Assembly (NCBI GenBank): GCA_029204225.1
Contig: CM055093.1
Location: forward strand, 23,603,912-23,667,911
From: Diphasiastrum complanatum
Lineage: Eukaryota > Streptophyta > Lycopodiopsida > Lycopodiales > Lycopodiaceae
Reading direction: 5' to 3'
DNA length: 64,000 nt
The translations under genes were made by a program, and so were the position numbers. The notes below the pieces were generated by a model, which was given only the letters and a program-made list of their open reading frames with translations, did not search any database and was not told the DNA's origin. This document shows positions 34,813-45,061 of the stretch, one piece after another; position 1 is the stretch's first letter, and the number at the start of each line of letters is the position of its first letter.

Positions 34813-34864
34813 ACGTCGGTCAAGATCTCGTGAAGGTCCGTCAGTCGAGATCTTATGAAGGTTC
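34813..34864. repeat. TCGACCGA minisatellite, array 3 left half
   Basis: Two units of 25-26 bp with GTCGGTCAAGATCTCGTGAAG wording. The array resumes after E10 at 39774, so E10 landed inside it. Confidence 0.75.
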
Positions 34865-34866
34865 TG

Positions 34867-35601
34867 TGAAGAATTGAAAAAGATTATCTATGTTAGATAT
34901 AGGGGTCTTATGTTTTTTACATCAAGCATCTAGGTGTAGGATGTTGATAGGAATAAATTTGGCATAGATGGCAAATTATGCATTTCCACTTGTAATGCCA
35001 CTATTGAGCCAAAATAGAGTAAGAGACTAAACACTTGCTAATTAGAGTGTAGACAAGTGTAAAGTTTTTGTTTGATGAATTCCAAGAGGTCCAATAGGAT
35101 TTAGAGGTGGAACCTTGTGAGGTCCAATAGGAAATTGAGGTGTGCTTGAATATAGTCCAATAGAATTAAGAGGTGCATAGATCAATGATCCAATAGGATC
35201 AAGAGGTGACAAAATATGGTCCAATCATAGTTAAGCATAGTGGTAGCTCGTGGACCTACTAGTATCATTGTACTCCTCATTTTGAAGTCAATTGATTTGG
35301 TGATTTCATGGATTTTGTGAGTTATTGGATTTCTAGCTTTCTCTCTCTACTCGAGAGCTCATGATGCATTTTCTCTCTCTACTCGAGGAGAGCAGCTTGT
35401 TTTTACTTAGATTATTTTTTGAATACTTTCCACACGTGTGAGTGAGAGTTGGAAGTGATTGAATGCATGTAGTGGTGTGTTTTTGCCATAGGATTCAAGA
35501 TTGATCTTGAATCTCAATCTAGTCTTGATCTTGGTGCATCTACACACCTTAGGAGATCACAAGTACATGTAGTGGACAGTCCACACGTGTGAAATTCAAC
35601 A
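34867..35601 (+). mobile_element. 5' LTR of E10
   Basis: 735 bp ending ATTCAACA. CACACGTGTG occurs at 35431 and 35582. CCAAT words lie at 35091, 35124, 35157, 35190 and 35221, spaced 33, 33, 33 and 31 bp. CTCTCTCTACTCGAG occurs twice near 35340-35390. Confidence 0.9.
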
Positions 35602-35614
35602 TGGTATCAGAGCC
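35602..35614 (+). other. Primer-binding site of E10
   Basis: TGGTATCAGAGCC immediately after the LTR; a leader of about 745 bp follows before gag. Confidence 0.92.
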
Positions 35615-36359
35615 TACCTAAGGTTACCATGCATTTTGATCCATCTAAGTGAAAAAAAATTTCATCAATCTTGAGCTAGAAGTTGTCAAGGCCCATTTTC
35701 CTAGCTATCTTGTTCAATCTTGGATCAAAAGAGATCAAAAGGACATTGATTGGGTCTGACCTGGTACTGTACGGAATCAGGTGCTCAGACACGTGTGAGG
35801 AACATCCAATTTCAGTCTGGAAGTTCTCTCTCATGTTTGATCCATTTATCTTGCTTGATAGCTTGTTTTGAAGCTATTTTTGTCTAGTTTCTATTGCAAT
35901 CAGTTTCATTCCATCTGGTTGAGCCAATCAAAAGTTATAAGCTTTTGAAGAGGGTTAGGTAGGGCACCTAGACCTGGGTGGACACATTTGATTTGGTCAA
36001 GAGATTGCTTGGTTGATCCAAAATCACAGTTGTATGCTTGCCAATCTCATCTATATGTGATCTAGGCACTGTTTTGAGATCTTAGCCATTTTGTTTCATG
36101 CAATATCATTGTATTTGAGTCAAATTTGGTTTCTTAGTGTATTTCACACGTGCTAAGAGTGTTAGATCCTAACTTTGCCTATACTCCATCATTTGATGTG
36201 AAATAGATCTTGTTTTAGAGAGATTTGAGTAGCTAGTGAGAATCAATTCACAAATTGTTGTAAGATCTCTCATAGGAGGAGATAGTACTCAATTATTGGA
36301 TCCTATTGAAAGTGTGTAACAACATTTATTGTTCATCATTTGAGTTTTCTTCACTTCAA

Positions 36360-37103
36360 ATGTCTTCAATGGGTTCATCCTTGTTGGAACCAAGTGAAAG
36401 ATTGACCACTTCAAATTATTCAATTTGGAAAATGAGGATGGAGTCCATCTTGATCCTTCAAGACGTGATGGACATAGTTCTTGGCCTTGAAGAATAACCA
36501 CAAGTTCTTCAAGAGGTTCAAAAATACAAAAAGAGAGCTAGGATGGCTCTCCACTACATTAAGATGAATGTCTCTAATGAGATATTGAGGGAGATCGGTA
36601 CTTGTACAACAGCCAAAGAAGCATGGGATTGTGAGGCTAAGAATACCTCTAGGCTTCTCACTCTTAGGAATCAAATCTTTCAAAGTAGCCAAAAGAGTGA
36701 TGAGAGTGCATCTAGTTATGTTTTGAGAGTAAAAGATATTCATAGAGAGCTTGCTTGCATTGGTAATTCCATCAATCAAAATGAGCTAGTTCAAGTCATT
36801 CTCAATGGCTTGAGAAGTGAATTTGATAACCTTGTCCAATCCTATGCCATTAAGGAGGAGCTACCAAGTTTGGAGGCTCTCCAAAGTGTGCTAATTTCGG
36901 AAGAATCAAGACAAGAGTACAAGCTCTTGAGGATGGGCAAGCTTTCTCTCACTCATAATGATGGCAAAGCTCTCTTTGCCAAGGATAAGCACAAAGAGAG
37001 GAGCAAGAACCAACATCAACAATCCTCAAGCAAGGACCAAGTCAAATCCAAAGACAAAGATGAGGAGGAAGATGATTCCTCTAATGCTTCATCATCCAAG
37101 CTC
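36360..37103 (+). pseudogene. Gag of E10
   Basis: ATG 36360 (MSSMGSSLLEPSERLTTSNY). GAA has become TAA at 36495-36497, about 46 codons in. After that, NEILREIGTCTTAKEAWDC is followed directly by AKNTSRLL; compared with E12, seven codons (LKTIYEP) are missing. Gag then runs to DSSNASSSKLN, where it is cut before the zinc knuckle and joined to integrase sequence. Confidence 0.88.
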
Positions 37104-39018
37104 AACAAGGAAGAAGGAAGATCCTAGTGCATGCAAAGGGATCGTGGTTGGATACTCATCCACCAAGAAGGCCTATAGAGTCCTTATACTCTCTACTTCT
37201 CAAGTTATTGAAAGTAGAGATGTTGTCTTTCATGAAGATCAACACTCATCATTTGAAGAGGCCGAGATCAAGAAATCTATGGATGCATCATCAATTATTG
37301 ATTTTGAAGACAATCATGATGTGATGGGGTCGAGATTTGAAGAAGACTCTCCTCGGATTTTTTCACCAAGAAGATCCATGAGAGATAGATCCGAGCCTAA
37401 GAGGCTCTCATATGTTGACAAAGGCAAACAAGTGGATCTTGATTCCACTAATTATGTTTTTTATGTCTCTCATGAAGAGCCAAAGAATGTACAAGAGGCA
37501 CTCAATACCAAGGAGTGGTATGATGCCATGAAGCAAGAGTATGATGCATTGATCACCAACAATACTTGGGAGCTTGTGGATCCTCCATCCAACAAGCATG
37601 TGATTGGTTGCAAGTGGGTATTTCGGATCAAGTTCAATCATGATGGCACCATCAACAAGCATAAAGCAAGATTATGTGCCAAAGGATTTGCTCGAATCCA
37701 TGGTCTTGATTATGAGGAGACCTTTGCACCCGTTGCAAAGATGGTGACAATAAGAATTATTATTTCTCTTGCTTGTTTTTTCAAGTGGAAGGTATTCCAA
37801 TTAGATGTATCCAATGCTTTTCTAAATGGTTACCTTGAGGAGGAGATCTATATGGAACAACCTCAAGGATTCATCAAGGATGAGTCCAAAGTGTGCTTGC
37901 TCTTCAAAAGTCTTTATGGACTCAAGCAAGCACCAAGATCATGGTATTCAAGACTTAACTCTTTTCTTATCTCACTAGGATTTACTCTTAGTGACTATGA
38001 TCCTTCCATGTATCTAAAGTTTGTTGATAGCAATATTGTCATTCTTCTAATTTATGTTGATGACATTATTCTTTGTGGAAGTTGTATCAAGCTAGTTGAT
38101 GAAACCAAGCTAGCACTTGGATGTGAGTTTAAAATGCAAGATCTAGGAGAGATACATTACATCCTAGGCCTAGAAATTGATTTTTATGAAAATCATGTCT
38201 TTATATGCCAATCTAGATATGCTCACTCTATGTTGAAAAAATTCCATATGGAAAATTCTAAGAGCATAGATACTCCAATGGAGCAATTTGTAAAAGATCC
38301 TAATAAAGGTGATGAAAGATCCTTTGGGGACATCACACTTTTTAGGAGTCTTGTAGGCTCCTTGATTTGGCTTACCATTACTAGGCCCGATCTAAGTTTT
38401 TGTGTGCACAAATTGAGTCAATTTATGCAAGATCCTAAGATTCATCATTGGAAGATGGCCAAGAGGATTCTAAGATATGTATCTTCATCTTGTGATTATG
38501 GTCTACTCTATAAAAGTGAAGATCTATCCATTGTTGGCTACTCGGATTCGGACTTTGCAAGTGAAAAGATGGATCGAAAGTCTATTAGTGCATACACTAT
38601 CTTTCTTGGAGGCAATCTAATATCTTGGCTTTCCAAAAAGCAAGATACTATATCTCTCTCTTCATGTGAGGCCGAGTACAAAGCACTCACTACAACTACC
38701 AAAGAGGTGCTTTGGATCAAGAGGTTACTATTGGAGCTAAAGTGCATCAAGGAAGATGATCTACCAATGATCAAGTGTGATAACATCTCGGCCCAAGCTC
38801 TTGCCAACAATCCCGTATTTCATGCAAGAAGCAAGCACATAGAAGTGGCACACCATTTTGGGAGAGAAAAGCTTATTGGAGGAGAAATCTATTTGGAGCA
38901 TGTCAACTCGTCCTCTTGTATTGCCGATCTACTCACCAAGCCTTTGAGCAAAAGTGCTTTCATCAAGCATAGATCTAATCTTGGAGCTATATCAAGATCA
39001 ATGCTCAAATCTTCATAG
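37104..39018 (+). pseudogene. Fused integrase C-terminus, RT and RNase H of E10
   Basis: The open frame 36958-39018 enters at the deletion joint (AACAAGGAAGAAGG) and reads KKEDPSACKGIVVGYSSTKK of the integrase C-terminus. It continues through the linker (SPRRSMRDRSEPKRLSY), RT (FQLDVSNAFLNG, YVDDIIL) and RNase H (SLSSCEAEYKALT), ending SMLKSS. RT and RNase H catalytic residues look intact, but there is no protease, zinc knuckle or integrase core. Its translation is indistinguishable by eye from the E12 counterpart. Confidence 0.92.
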
Positions 39019-39038
39019 ATAATTTTTTAGGAGGAGTA

Positions 39039-39773
39039 TGAAGAATTGAAAAAGATTATCTATGTTAGATATAGGGGTCTTATGTCTTTTACATCAAGCA
39101 TCTAGGTGTAGGATGTTGATAGGAACAAATTCGGCATGGATGGCAAATTATGCATTTCCACTTGTAATGCCACTATTGAGCCAAAATAGAGTAAGAGGCT
39201 AAACTTGTGACAATTAGAGTGTAGACAAGTGTAATGCCTTTGTTTGATGAATTCTAAGAGGTCCAATAGGATTTAGAGGTGGAACCATGTGTGGTCCAAT
39301 AGGAATTTGAGGTGTGCTTGAATATAGTCCAATAGAATTAAGAGGTGCATGGATCAATGGTCCAATAGGATTAAGAGGTGACAAAGTGTGGTCCAATCAT
39401 AGTAAGCATAGTGGTAGCTCGTGGATCTACTAGTATCATTGTACTCCTCATTTTGGATCTAATTGATTTGGTGATTATATGGATTTTGAGTGTTATTGGA
39501 TTTCTAGCTTTCTCTCTCTATCCGAGAGCTCATGATGGTGTTTTCTCTCTCTACCCGAGGAGAGCAGCTTGTTTTTACTTAGAATAATTTTTGAATACTT
39601 CTCACATGTGTGAGTGAGAGTTGGAAGTGATTGAATGCATGTAGTAGTGTGTTTTTGCCATAGGATTCAAGATTGATCTTGAATCTCAATCTAGTCTTGA
39701 TCTTGGTGCATCCACACACCTTAGGAGATCACAAGTACATGTAGTGGACAGTCCACACGTGTGAAATTCAACA
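39039..39773 (+). mobile_element. 3' LTR of E10
   Basis: 735 bp. I noticed only about three differences from the E12 LTR (for example GATCT/GATAT near 39424, and one A fewer near the end in E12). CCAAT repeats lie at 39263, 39296, 39329, 39362 and 39393; CACACGTGTG lies at 39754. Confidence 0.92.
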
Positions 39774-39893
39774 GGTTTGTCGGTCGAGATCTTATGAAAG
39801 TCCGTTGGTCGAGATCTTGTAAGTCCGTCGGTCGAGATCTTGTGAAGGTCCGTCGGTCGAGATCTTATGAAAGTCCGTCGGTCGAGAGGTGGA
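39774..39893. repeat. TCGACCGA minisatellite, array 3 right half
   Basis: Five units of about 25 bp on GTCCGTCGGTCGAGATCTTG. This is the cleanest version of the repeat in the window and continues 34813-34864 once E10 is removed. Confidence 0.85.
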
Positions 39894-40139
39894 TGAATTA
39901 CAAAGGGGCCTCATGTCAACCAACAAACTTGAAGGCAAACTGACTACCAGTCATCGCAATGATCCATCTGTACCACCTTCAAGAGAGCAGTCCATTGAGA
40001 AAGGAAAGCCTAAGGTGGGAGATTGTCCTCTGATTTCAACGCCAATCATAAGCAAGATCCAACCAAAGTCGAAATGTTCCACTCAACATCTGGCCACCAC
40101 AAAGTTACATCAGGACATCACATTGCTTAGACGGCCTTG
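39889..40139 (+). CDS. Short ORF of unknown function
   Basis: 83 codons beginning at a GTG or an internal ATG near 39892 (MDELQRGLMSTNKLEGKLTT) and ending TAG/TGA near 40139. Polar, Ser/Lys/Pro-rich. It may be the upstream internal part of the retroelement whose end lies at 40683-41179, or chance. Confidence 0.25.
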
Positions 40140-40682
40140 ATTAGTTGTGGATTAGGATTCAGTTCTTGTTTGTGGAATGAGGTACTAATCAGCATTCAAG
40201 TAAACTAGATAGGCTGGTTTGTGGTATAGATCTTGCATACTCCCTTGCAACCCAGTTCTTGATTGTTCTTGAGTAATCTAAGCATCAAGTAATGAGTGTT
40301 TCTTGATTCTTAGATTATTAAAATGCTGCTAGGAATCTTGTTTCTTGTTTCTTGAATCTCGTTTCTTGTTCCAGTAGTTAATCTTGTCTTTGATTGTTTC
40401 TGATTTAGTAGATAATGGTAAGATTGCTCCCTGTTCTAAAATGTTGATCTTCTTGAGCTATAGATGGTTACATGGCTAGTTATGCATGTAGCTGAGTATC
40501 GAAACCATGTCACTCATTGATAGGCTGGGAAATACATGCTGAAAACTGAGTAACGCTTCTGCTTGTAACTGTTCTAATAAAAAGAAGTACCATAAAGAAC
40601 AATAACTACAGAAGTATAAGAAGAAGCAAAAAACCATGTTCACAGATTCAAGGAATCCGTGAACAGGTCAAGAACAGAATAT
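40140..40682. other. Intergenic or intron, nothing recognised
   Basis: AT-rich with repeated TTGTTTCTTGAATC wording. It ends in GTGAACAG, which could be a splice acceptor for the next frame. Confidence 0.3.
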
Positions 40683-41179
40683 TTTGGCCTAAGCTCACAG
40701 GCGTGGATACCGGCAACTTAGCCAAAGACATGGTCACCAATTGCCGAGTATTCTACCAGAAGCACCATGGCAATCCTGATCGCGATGTCAGATACTTTGC
40801 GGATAATTGTAGCCTGGTGGTATTTCTGGCAGAACTCAGAGGTTTTTGGGATCGAGGGTTACCCCCAATCGCCCTTGACATCAATAAACCCTTGCACATG
40901 CAAGATGACCATATCAATGTTGCAAGGTTCTATTATCGCGCTGCACTCACTTCCGCCCTGCACGTTGATATGGTGGAGCTATGGAAAACCCATAACTTTT
41001 TTCAGGGTATGCTCCATTGATACAAACCCATGCCCTTACTGGACAAATTACAGTCGCAAATGATGGAGGGCATCGGCACGGCAATCTACCACTCCCGACA
41101 GCAACAGTCTCGCCTCCAAGAAGCACAAAAGATCCAGGACGAAAAGGCGTCGATTGGTGTGGGACCACCAATCCAATAA
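40683..41179 (+). pseudogene. Terminal protein of an LTR element, unfamiliar
   Basis: One frame is open from about 40663 through RIFWPKLTGVDTGNLAKDMV, HHGNPDRDVRYFADNCSLVV and DDHINVARFYYRAALTSALH. It is interrupted by TGA 41018-41020, then continues in the same frame (MPLLDKLQSQMMEGIGTAIY, a helical Gln-rich end) to TAA 41177-41179. A purine tract and an LTR-like start follow within 13 bp, so this was probably the 3' end of a retroelement's coding region. It is not RNase H or integrase as I know them. It is more GC-rich than its surroundings, consistent with capture. Confidence 0.45.
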
Positions 41180-41968
41180 GGAGGGGGATAATGTTAGCAA
41201 CTGTGCTAACACAGAGAACATAAAAAATAATAATAAAACTCTGTGGCATGTGTTTTGTAAGACCACGTATGAGTATCTATCAATAAACTTCAAGCCATGG
41301 CATGTGTTTTGTAAGTCCATGAGTAGAAGCTTAAATAATAATAAAATAGCTTAAACTTAGATTTAGAACTTGGACTTAGGAAACTTAAGATTAGAAATAT
41401 TTTATCTTAAGTTTTCCTAAGCTAAGAAATTTGAAATTTCTAAATTCTAAGTTAGAAGTTCTTGAAAGGCTAGAAATAGATTAGTCCCATAAGTTAGTAG
41501 ACACTTATGGAAGACCCTCCTTGCCATAAAAGGAGAGGTATTTGTATTGTAACCAACACTTTTGAGATTAAGCTATCTTGCTCTCTATTTTGGAGAATTA
41601 TCATTCTATGTCATTTGTGTTCCCTTTGAAAAGGTGCATAGCTTGAGGGATGGTGCTCGGGCCTCCTCTTGCTTCCTCTTCATCGGTTTATTGTGGCATG
41701 TTCTTTATTGCTTATTTGCTTAATATTAACCGCAATATTATTTTATTACCCTTTGGGCGTTAAGTAGAATTTAGATTAATCACCTTACTAGTTGGGTAAG
41801 CCTTAGCAAGGGTTTGTATTTTGTCACCTTAGATACTTTCATTTCCATTTTGAGCACTAGTTGGGTAAGCCTTAGTGCTTCCGTCATTACTTCTTATCTT
41901 TAGCATTTTTGTTGAAACTTGGTAGAAACTTAAAAAGTGGACGAATCTCTACATCCTCCCTATACTAC
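41180..41968 (+). mobile_element. Polypurine tract and probable 3' LTR
   Basis: GGAGGGGGA (41180-41188) precedes TGTTAGCAACTG at 41192, which folds as TGTTAGCA/TGCTAACA. A TATA-like CATAAAAGG lies near 41525. TGGCATGTGTTTTGTAAG occurs twice near 41243 and 41299. The right end is not certain. Confidence 0.5.
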
Positions 41969-42029
41969 ACCCGTAAGTAGATCTAGCCACCGCACATACT
42001 AGAAATACTTCCAATAAATAGATCTTGAT

Positions 42030-42120
42030 TATCAATCTATGCTTGATCTTTGTGCAATCACCAAGTCTTAGGAGATCATAATCACACCTTAGGGAACTCC
42101 CACATGTGTGAAATTCAACA
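42030..42120 (+). mobile_element. LTR end fragment, E10-like
   Basis: Resembles the last 90 bp of the E10 LTR (TTAGGAGATCA, then CACATGTGTGAAATTCAACA). CACGTG has decayed to CATGTG. Confidence 0.65.
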
Positions 42121-42564
42121 GACAGTAGGACGTACTGAAGTAGTGGATTACAAAAAATTCTTGTATCAACTTCTTGATCAAGTGGAGTAAGATGTATAAT
42201 TGTTTTGCATGATGGATGTAGCTATCATTTCATATGAATGCCCTTACTAGAATCATTTATTTATGGCTTGATGAGATCCCAAGAAGCGGTAAACACATGC
42301 TTACCTATATTCTTGATCTGAAATCTCAAATAGTGTTATCAGGAAAAATTCTTCTTTTTCCACAATGTAGTAATTACATCGGACATCATTTTAGGATACA
42401 AGGCCCTGATTATGTCATTGTCACACAAGACGACTGATAATGTCAATATCAATAGACTTGGCCAAACCCACTAATTTTCTATATAAAATTTTATTTGTTG
42501 GTTATTCTATATTAAGGTAAGTACAATGAAAAATCAAGAATTGTAGGCTCCTATAACAAGAAGC
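42121..42564. other. Intergenic, nothing firm
   Basis: Two short frames (42120-42189, ending YQLLDQVE; and 42234-42437) have protein-like stretches but no recognised family. Confidence 0.25.
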
Positions 42565-43060
42565 TTATGGATGGTTGTGACAAAAGAGTGTGTTGTTGTT
42601 AACACCCTTGCTGCTTGAATGATTTTGTAGACAACAAGATGTTGCTTTAGATATTGTCCAAAATATTTTTGACAACTTGGAGTGAGACAACATAGATTTA
42701 GCAAACTCACAAAGTGTCATGTCTAATCTCTCAACAACTCCATTTTGATGGAGGGCTGTATCCAATTGTGTATTTTTGTTGAATATCATTGTCTTCAAGA
42801 AAGAACATAATCATTTTGGAGATATAATCTTTCTCTCCATGTAACATGCTTATATTTAGGCAAGTGTTTGAAATTGTTTAAAACAATTGAAAGCTTCAAA
42901 TCTAGCTTTCAAGAACTTCTCGGTTGCTCTTCTTGAATAGTCATCAATGAATGTGACGAAGAACTTGGCTTTAGGATCTGGTTTTCATGGAAATATCACA
43001 ATGAAATGATTCAAAAGAGAGGTTTTTCTATGAGCTTGATTCTTGGAGAATGTAGTTATT
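42565..43060 (-). pseudogene. Copia integrase scrap (E11)
   Basis: Minus strand: TALHQNGVVERLDMTLCEFA, then KSMLSHSKLSKIFW. This is the region around the catalytic Glu of copia integrase, with heavy decay; upstream text to about 43060 is loosely integrase-like. Confidence 0.65.
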
Positions 43061-43844
43061 GAATGAATTTACAATATACAAAACTCACATGTGTGAGTAG
43101 AAAAAGTGTTACAAATATCTATGCCATTTGTAGGTTTATACTTGGAGACTTACTTTTGTGAAAAATTGCCTATGTTGGCAAATCTAGCTATGTCAAATAT
43201 TGTAAATTATGTACATAAGTGGGTCCCACACATGTTTGATCATGGAGCCACATGGGAAACCTACCCTAGTGTAGGATATATCAAGTCTAAAGAGTAGGTC
43301 AAGTCAATTTGGTAGTGATTCCTACTTTATAGGACCTAAATCCTAGATTTGTGGTGGAAGTTGACCAACTAGCCACCTACTTGGCATGACTCTAGGAATG
43401 AGGCTAGGTTGGCAAATTAGGACAAGAAAGCCAATTTAACTTCCTTATTCCATACTGGAAATTCACCTAACTTTACAAAGGAAGAGGCTTTTCTATGTAT
43501 TAGACTCTCCATAGTAAACGCTTAGATTATTTTTGAGAGCTCATTGGCAAAACTCGAGTTTCTACTCTATGTACTTGATGTTTTTTTGGATCCAAGCAAG
43601 ATCAAAGTGATTTACACTTTTTTTTTGTCTACAGGTTGTACTATGTACTGTTACACACGTGTGTGGTCTATACTTTGTGTTTGATTAATGGTTAAAGGTT
43701 GCTCTTGATTGATTTATGCTAAATTGTCAATCTAGATCTCATTTGTGTGTGTCTAGTTTGCATTGTTTTTGTGATCAATCAATCAATCACTTTTGTGAGG
43801 CATTAAATGCACTCATTCAAGGTCCAAATCACTGTATTTTAACA
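43061..43844 (+). mobile_element. Probable LTR ending at 43844
   Basis: Ends TTTTAACA and is followed by a degenerate primer-binding site (TTGTATCAGAAC, 43845-43856). It has CACACGTGTG at 43654-43663. The left end is uncertain. Confidence 0.5.
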
Positions 43845-43856
43845 TTGTATCAGAAC

Positions 43857-44327
43857 GAGGTACAAGATTTAATCATTAATCTATACAATCCCAAAATAGC
43901 AAGTTTTTGATTTAAAAAGCTAGTTTTGGAGGGTCAAGTAGATTTCGGATGATTGGATGAAAATTTGTGGATCGAACTTGATCAGGGTCTAATTCCATAC
44001 TTCTCACCCGTGTGGACAGGTTGTAACCCAAAAATAACTTCCATTTTTGCTAAAATCCATAAAAATTCATAGACGTTGATCTTGATGAGTTTTTTGATGC
44101 TAGATCTAGGAAAAGGCATCAATGTTTGCATGTCATTCATTTGATTTAAAATTGTATCATTAAATCCAATTAATTGAGGCTAGTATTAAGACTTCTAAAA
44201 GTGATTTACGGGTCTTGATAAACCATCAAGAAGAACATTCAAGTTTTTAGCCATTTTTTGTCCAAAAATAGTCAAAATTGACTTGAATTGATTGTAGGTC
44301 GATTGGATCTCATCTAATATTCATTTC
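43857..44327 (+). other. Truncated copia leader
   Basis: Non-coding sequence after the degenerate primer site, cut by the E12 LTR at 44328. Confidence 0.4.
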
Positions 44328-45061
44328 TGTTGAATTCACACGTGTGGACTGTCCACTACATGTACTTGTGATCTCCTAAGGTGTGTGGATGCACCAAGAT
44401 CAAGACTAGATTGAGATTCAAGATCAATCTTGAATCCTATGGCAAAAACACACTACTACATGCATTCAATCACTTCCAACTCTCACTCACACATGTGAGA
44501 AGTATTCAAAAATTATTCTAAGTAAAAACAAGCTGCTCTCCTCGGGTAGAGAGAGAAAACACCATCATGAGCTCTCGGGTAGAGAGAGAAAGCTAGAAAT
44601 CCAATAACACTCAAAATCCATATAATCACCAAATCAATTAGATCCAAAATGAGGAGTACAATGATACTAGTATATCCACGAGCTACCACTATGCTTACTA
44701 TGATTGGACCACACTTTGTCACCTCTTAATCCTATTGGACCATTGATCCATGCACCTCTTAATTCTATTGGACTATATTCAAGCACACCTCAAATTCCTA
44801 TTGGACCACACATGGTTCCACCTCTAAATCCTATTGGACCTCTTAGAATTCATCAAACAAAGGCATTACACTTGTCTACACTCTAATTGTCACAAGTTTA
44901 GCCTCTTACTCTATTTTGGCTCAATAGTGGCATTACAAGTGGAAATGCATAATTTGCCATCCATGCCGAATTTGTTCCTATCAACATCCTACACCTAGAT
45001 GCTTGATGTAAAAGACATAAGACCCCTATATCTAACATAGATAATCTTTTTCAATTCTTCA
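44328..45061 (-). mobile_element. 3' LTR of E12
   Basis: 734 bp, mirror image of the E10 3' LTR with about three differences. Contains the same five CCAAT repeats (inverted) and CACACGTGTG at 44337-44346. Confidence 0.92.

Larger units (their letters stand above)
34865..39773 (+). mobile_element. Copia E10, internally deleted
   Basis: Two LTRs of about 735 bp (the left one starts TGTGAAG, the right TATGAAG), primer-binding site, gag, fused pol. The flanks are GGTTC (34860-34864) and GGTTT (39774-39778), a target duplication with one mismatch. About 1.7 kb between gag and the integrase C-terminus is missing. The left and right LTRs differ at more than 30 positions by eye, so the insertion is old, yet the 3' 2.67 kb is almost identical to E12. 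Confidence 0.9.
37104..39773 (+). repeat. Inverted-repeat arm 1 (with 44328-46996)
   Basis: 2670 bp, near-identical in reverse complement to 44328-46996 (2669 bp). The left limit coincides with the gag/integrase deletion joint of E10, the right with its LTR end. The spacer is 4554 bp. Confidence 0.9.

Noticed and set aside
34543-34833. Cys-rich plus-strand frame (ends near 34833)
   Set aside because: Runs opposite to the better exon and into the minisatellite; the cysteines form no known spacing.
39214-39396. 60-codon antisense frame conserved in three LTR copies (also 35042 and 44704)
   Set aside because: Explained by the 33-bp CCAAT repeat, which is 11 codons long; conservation is that of the LTR.
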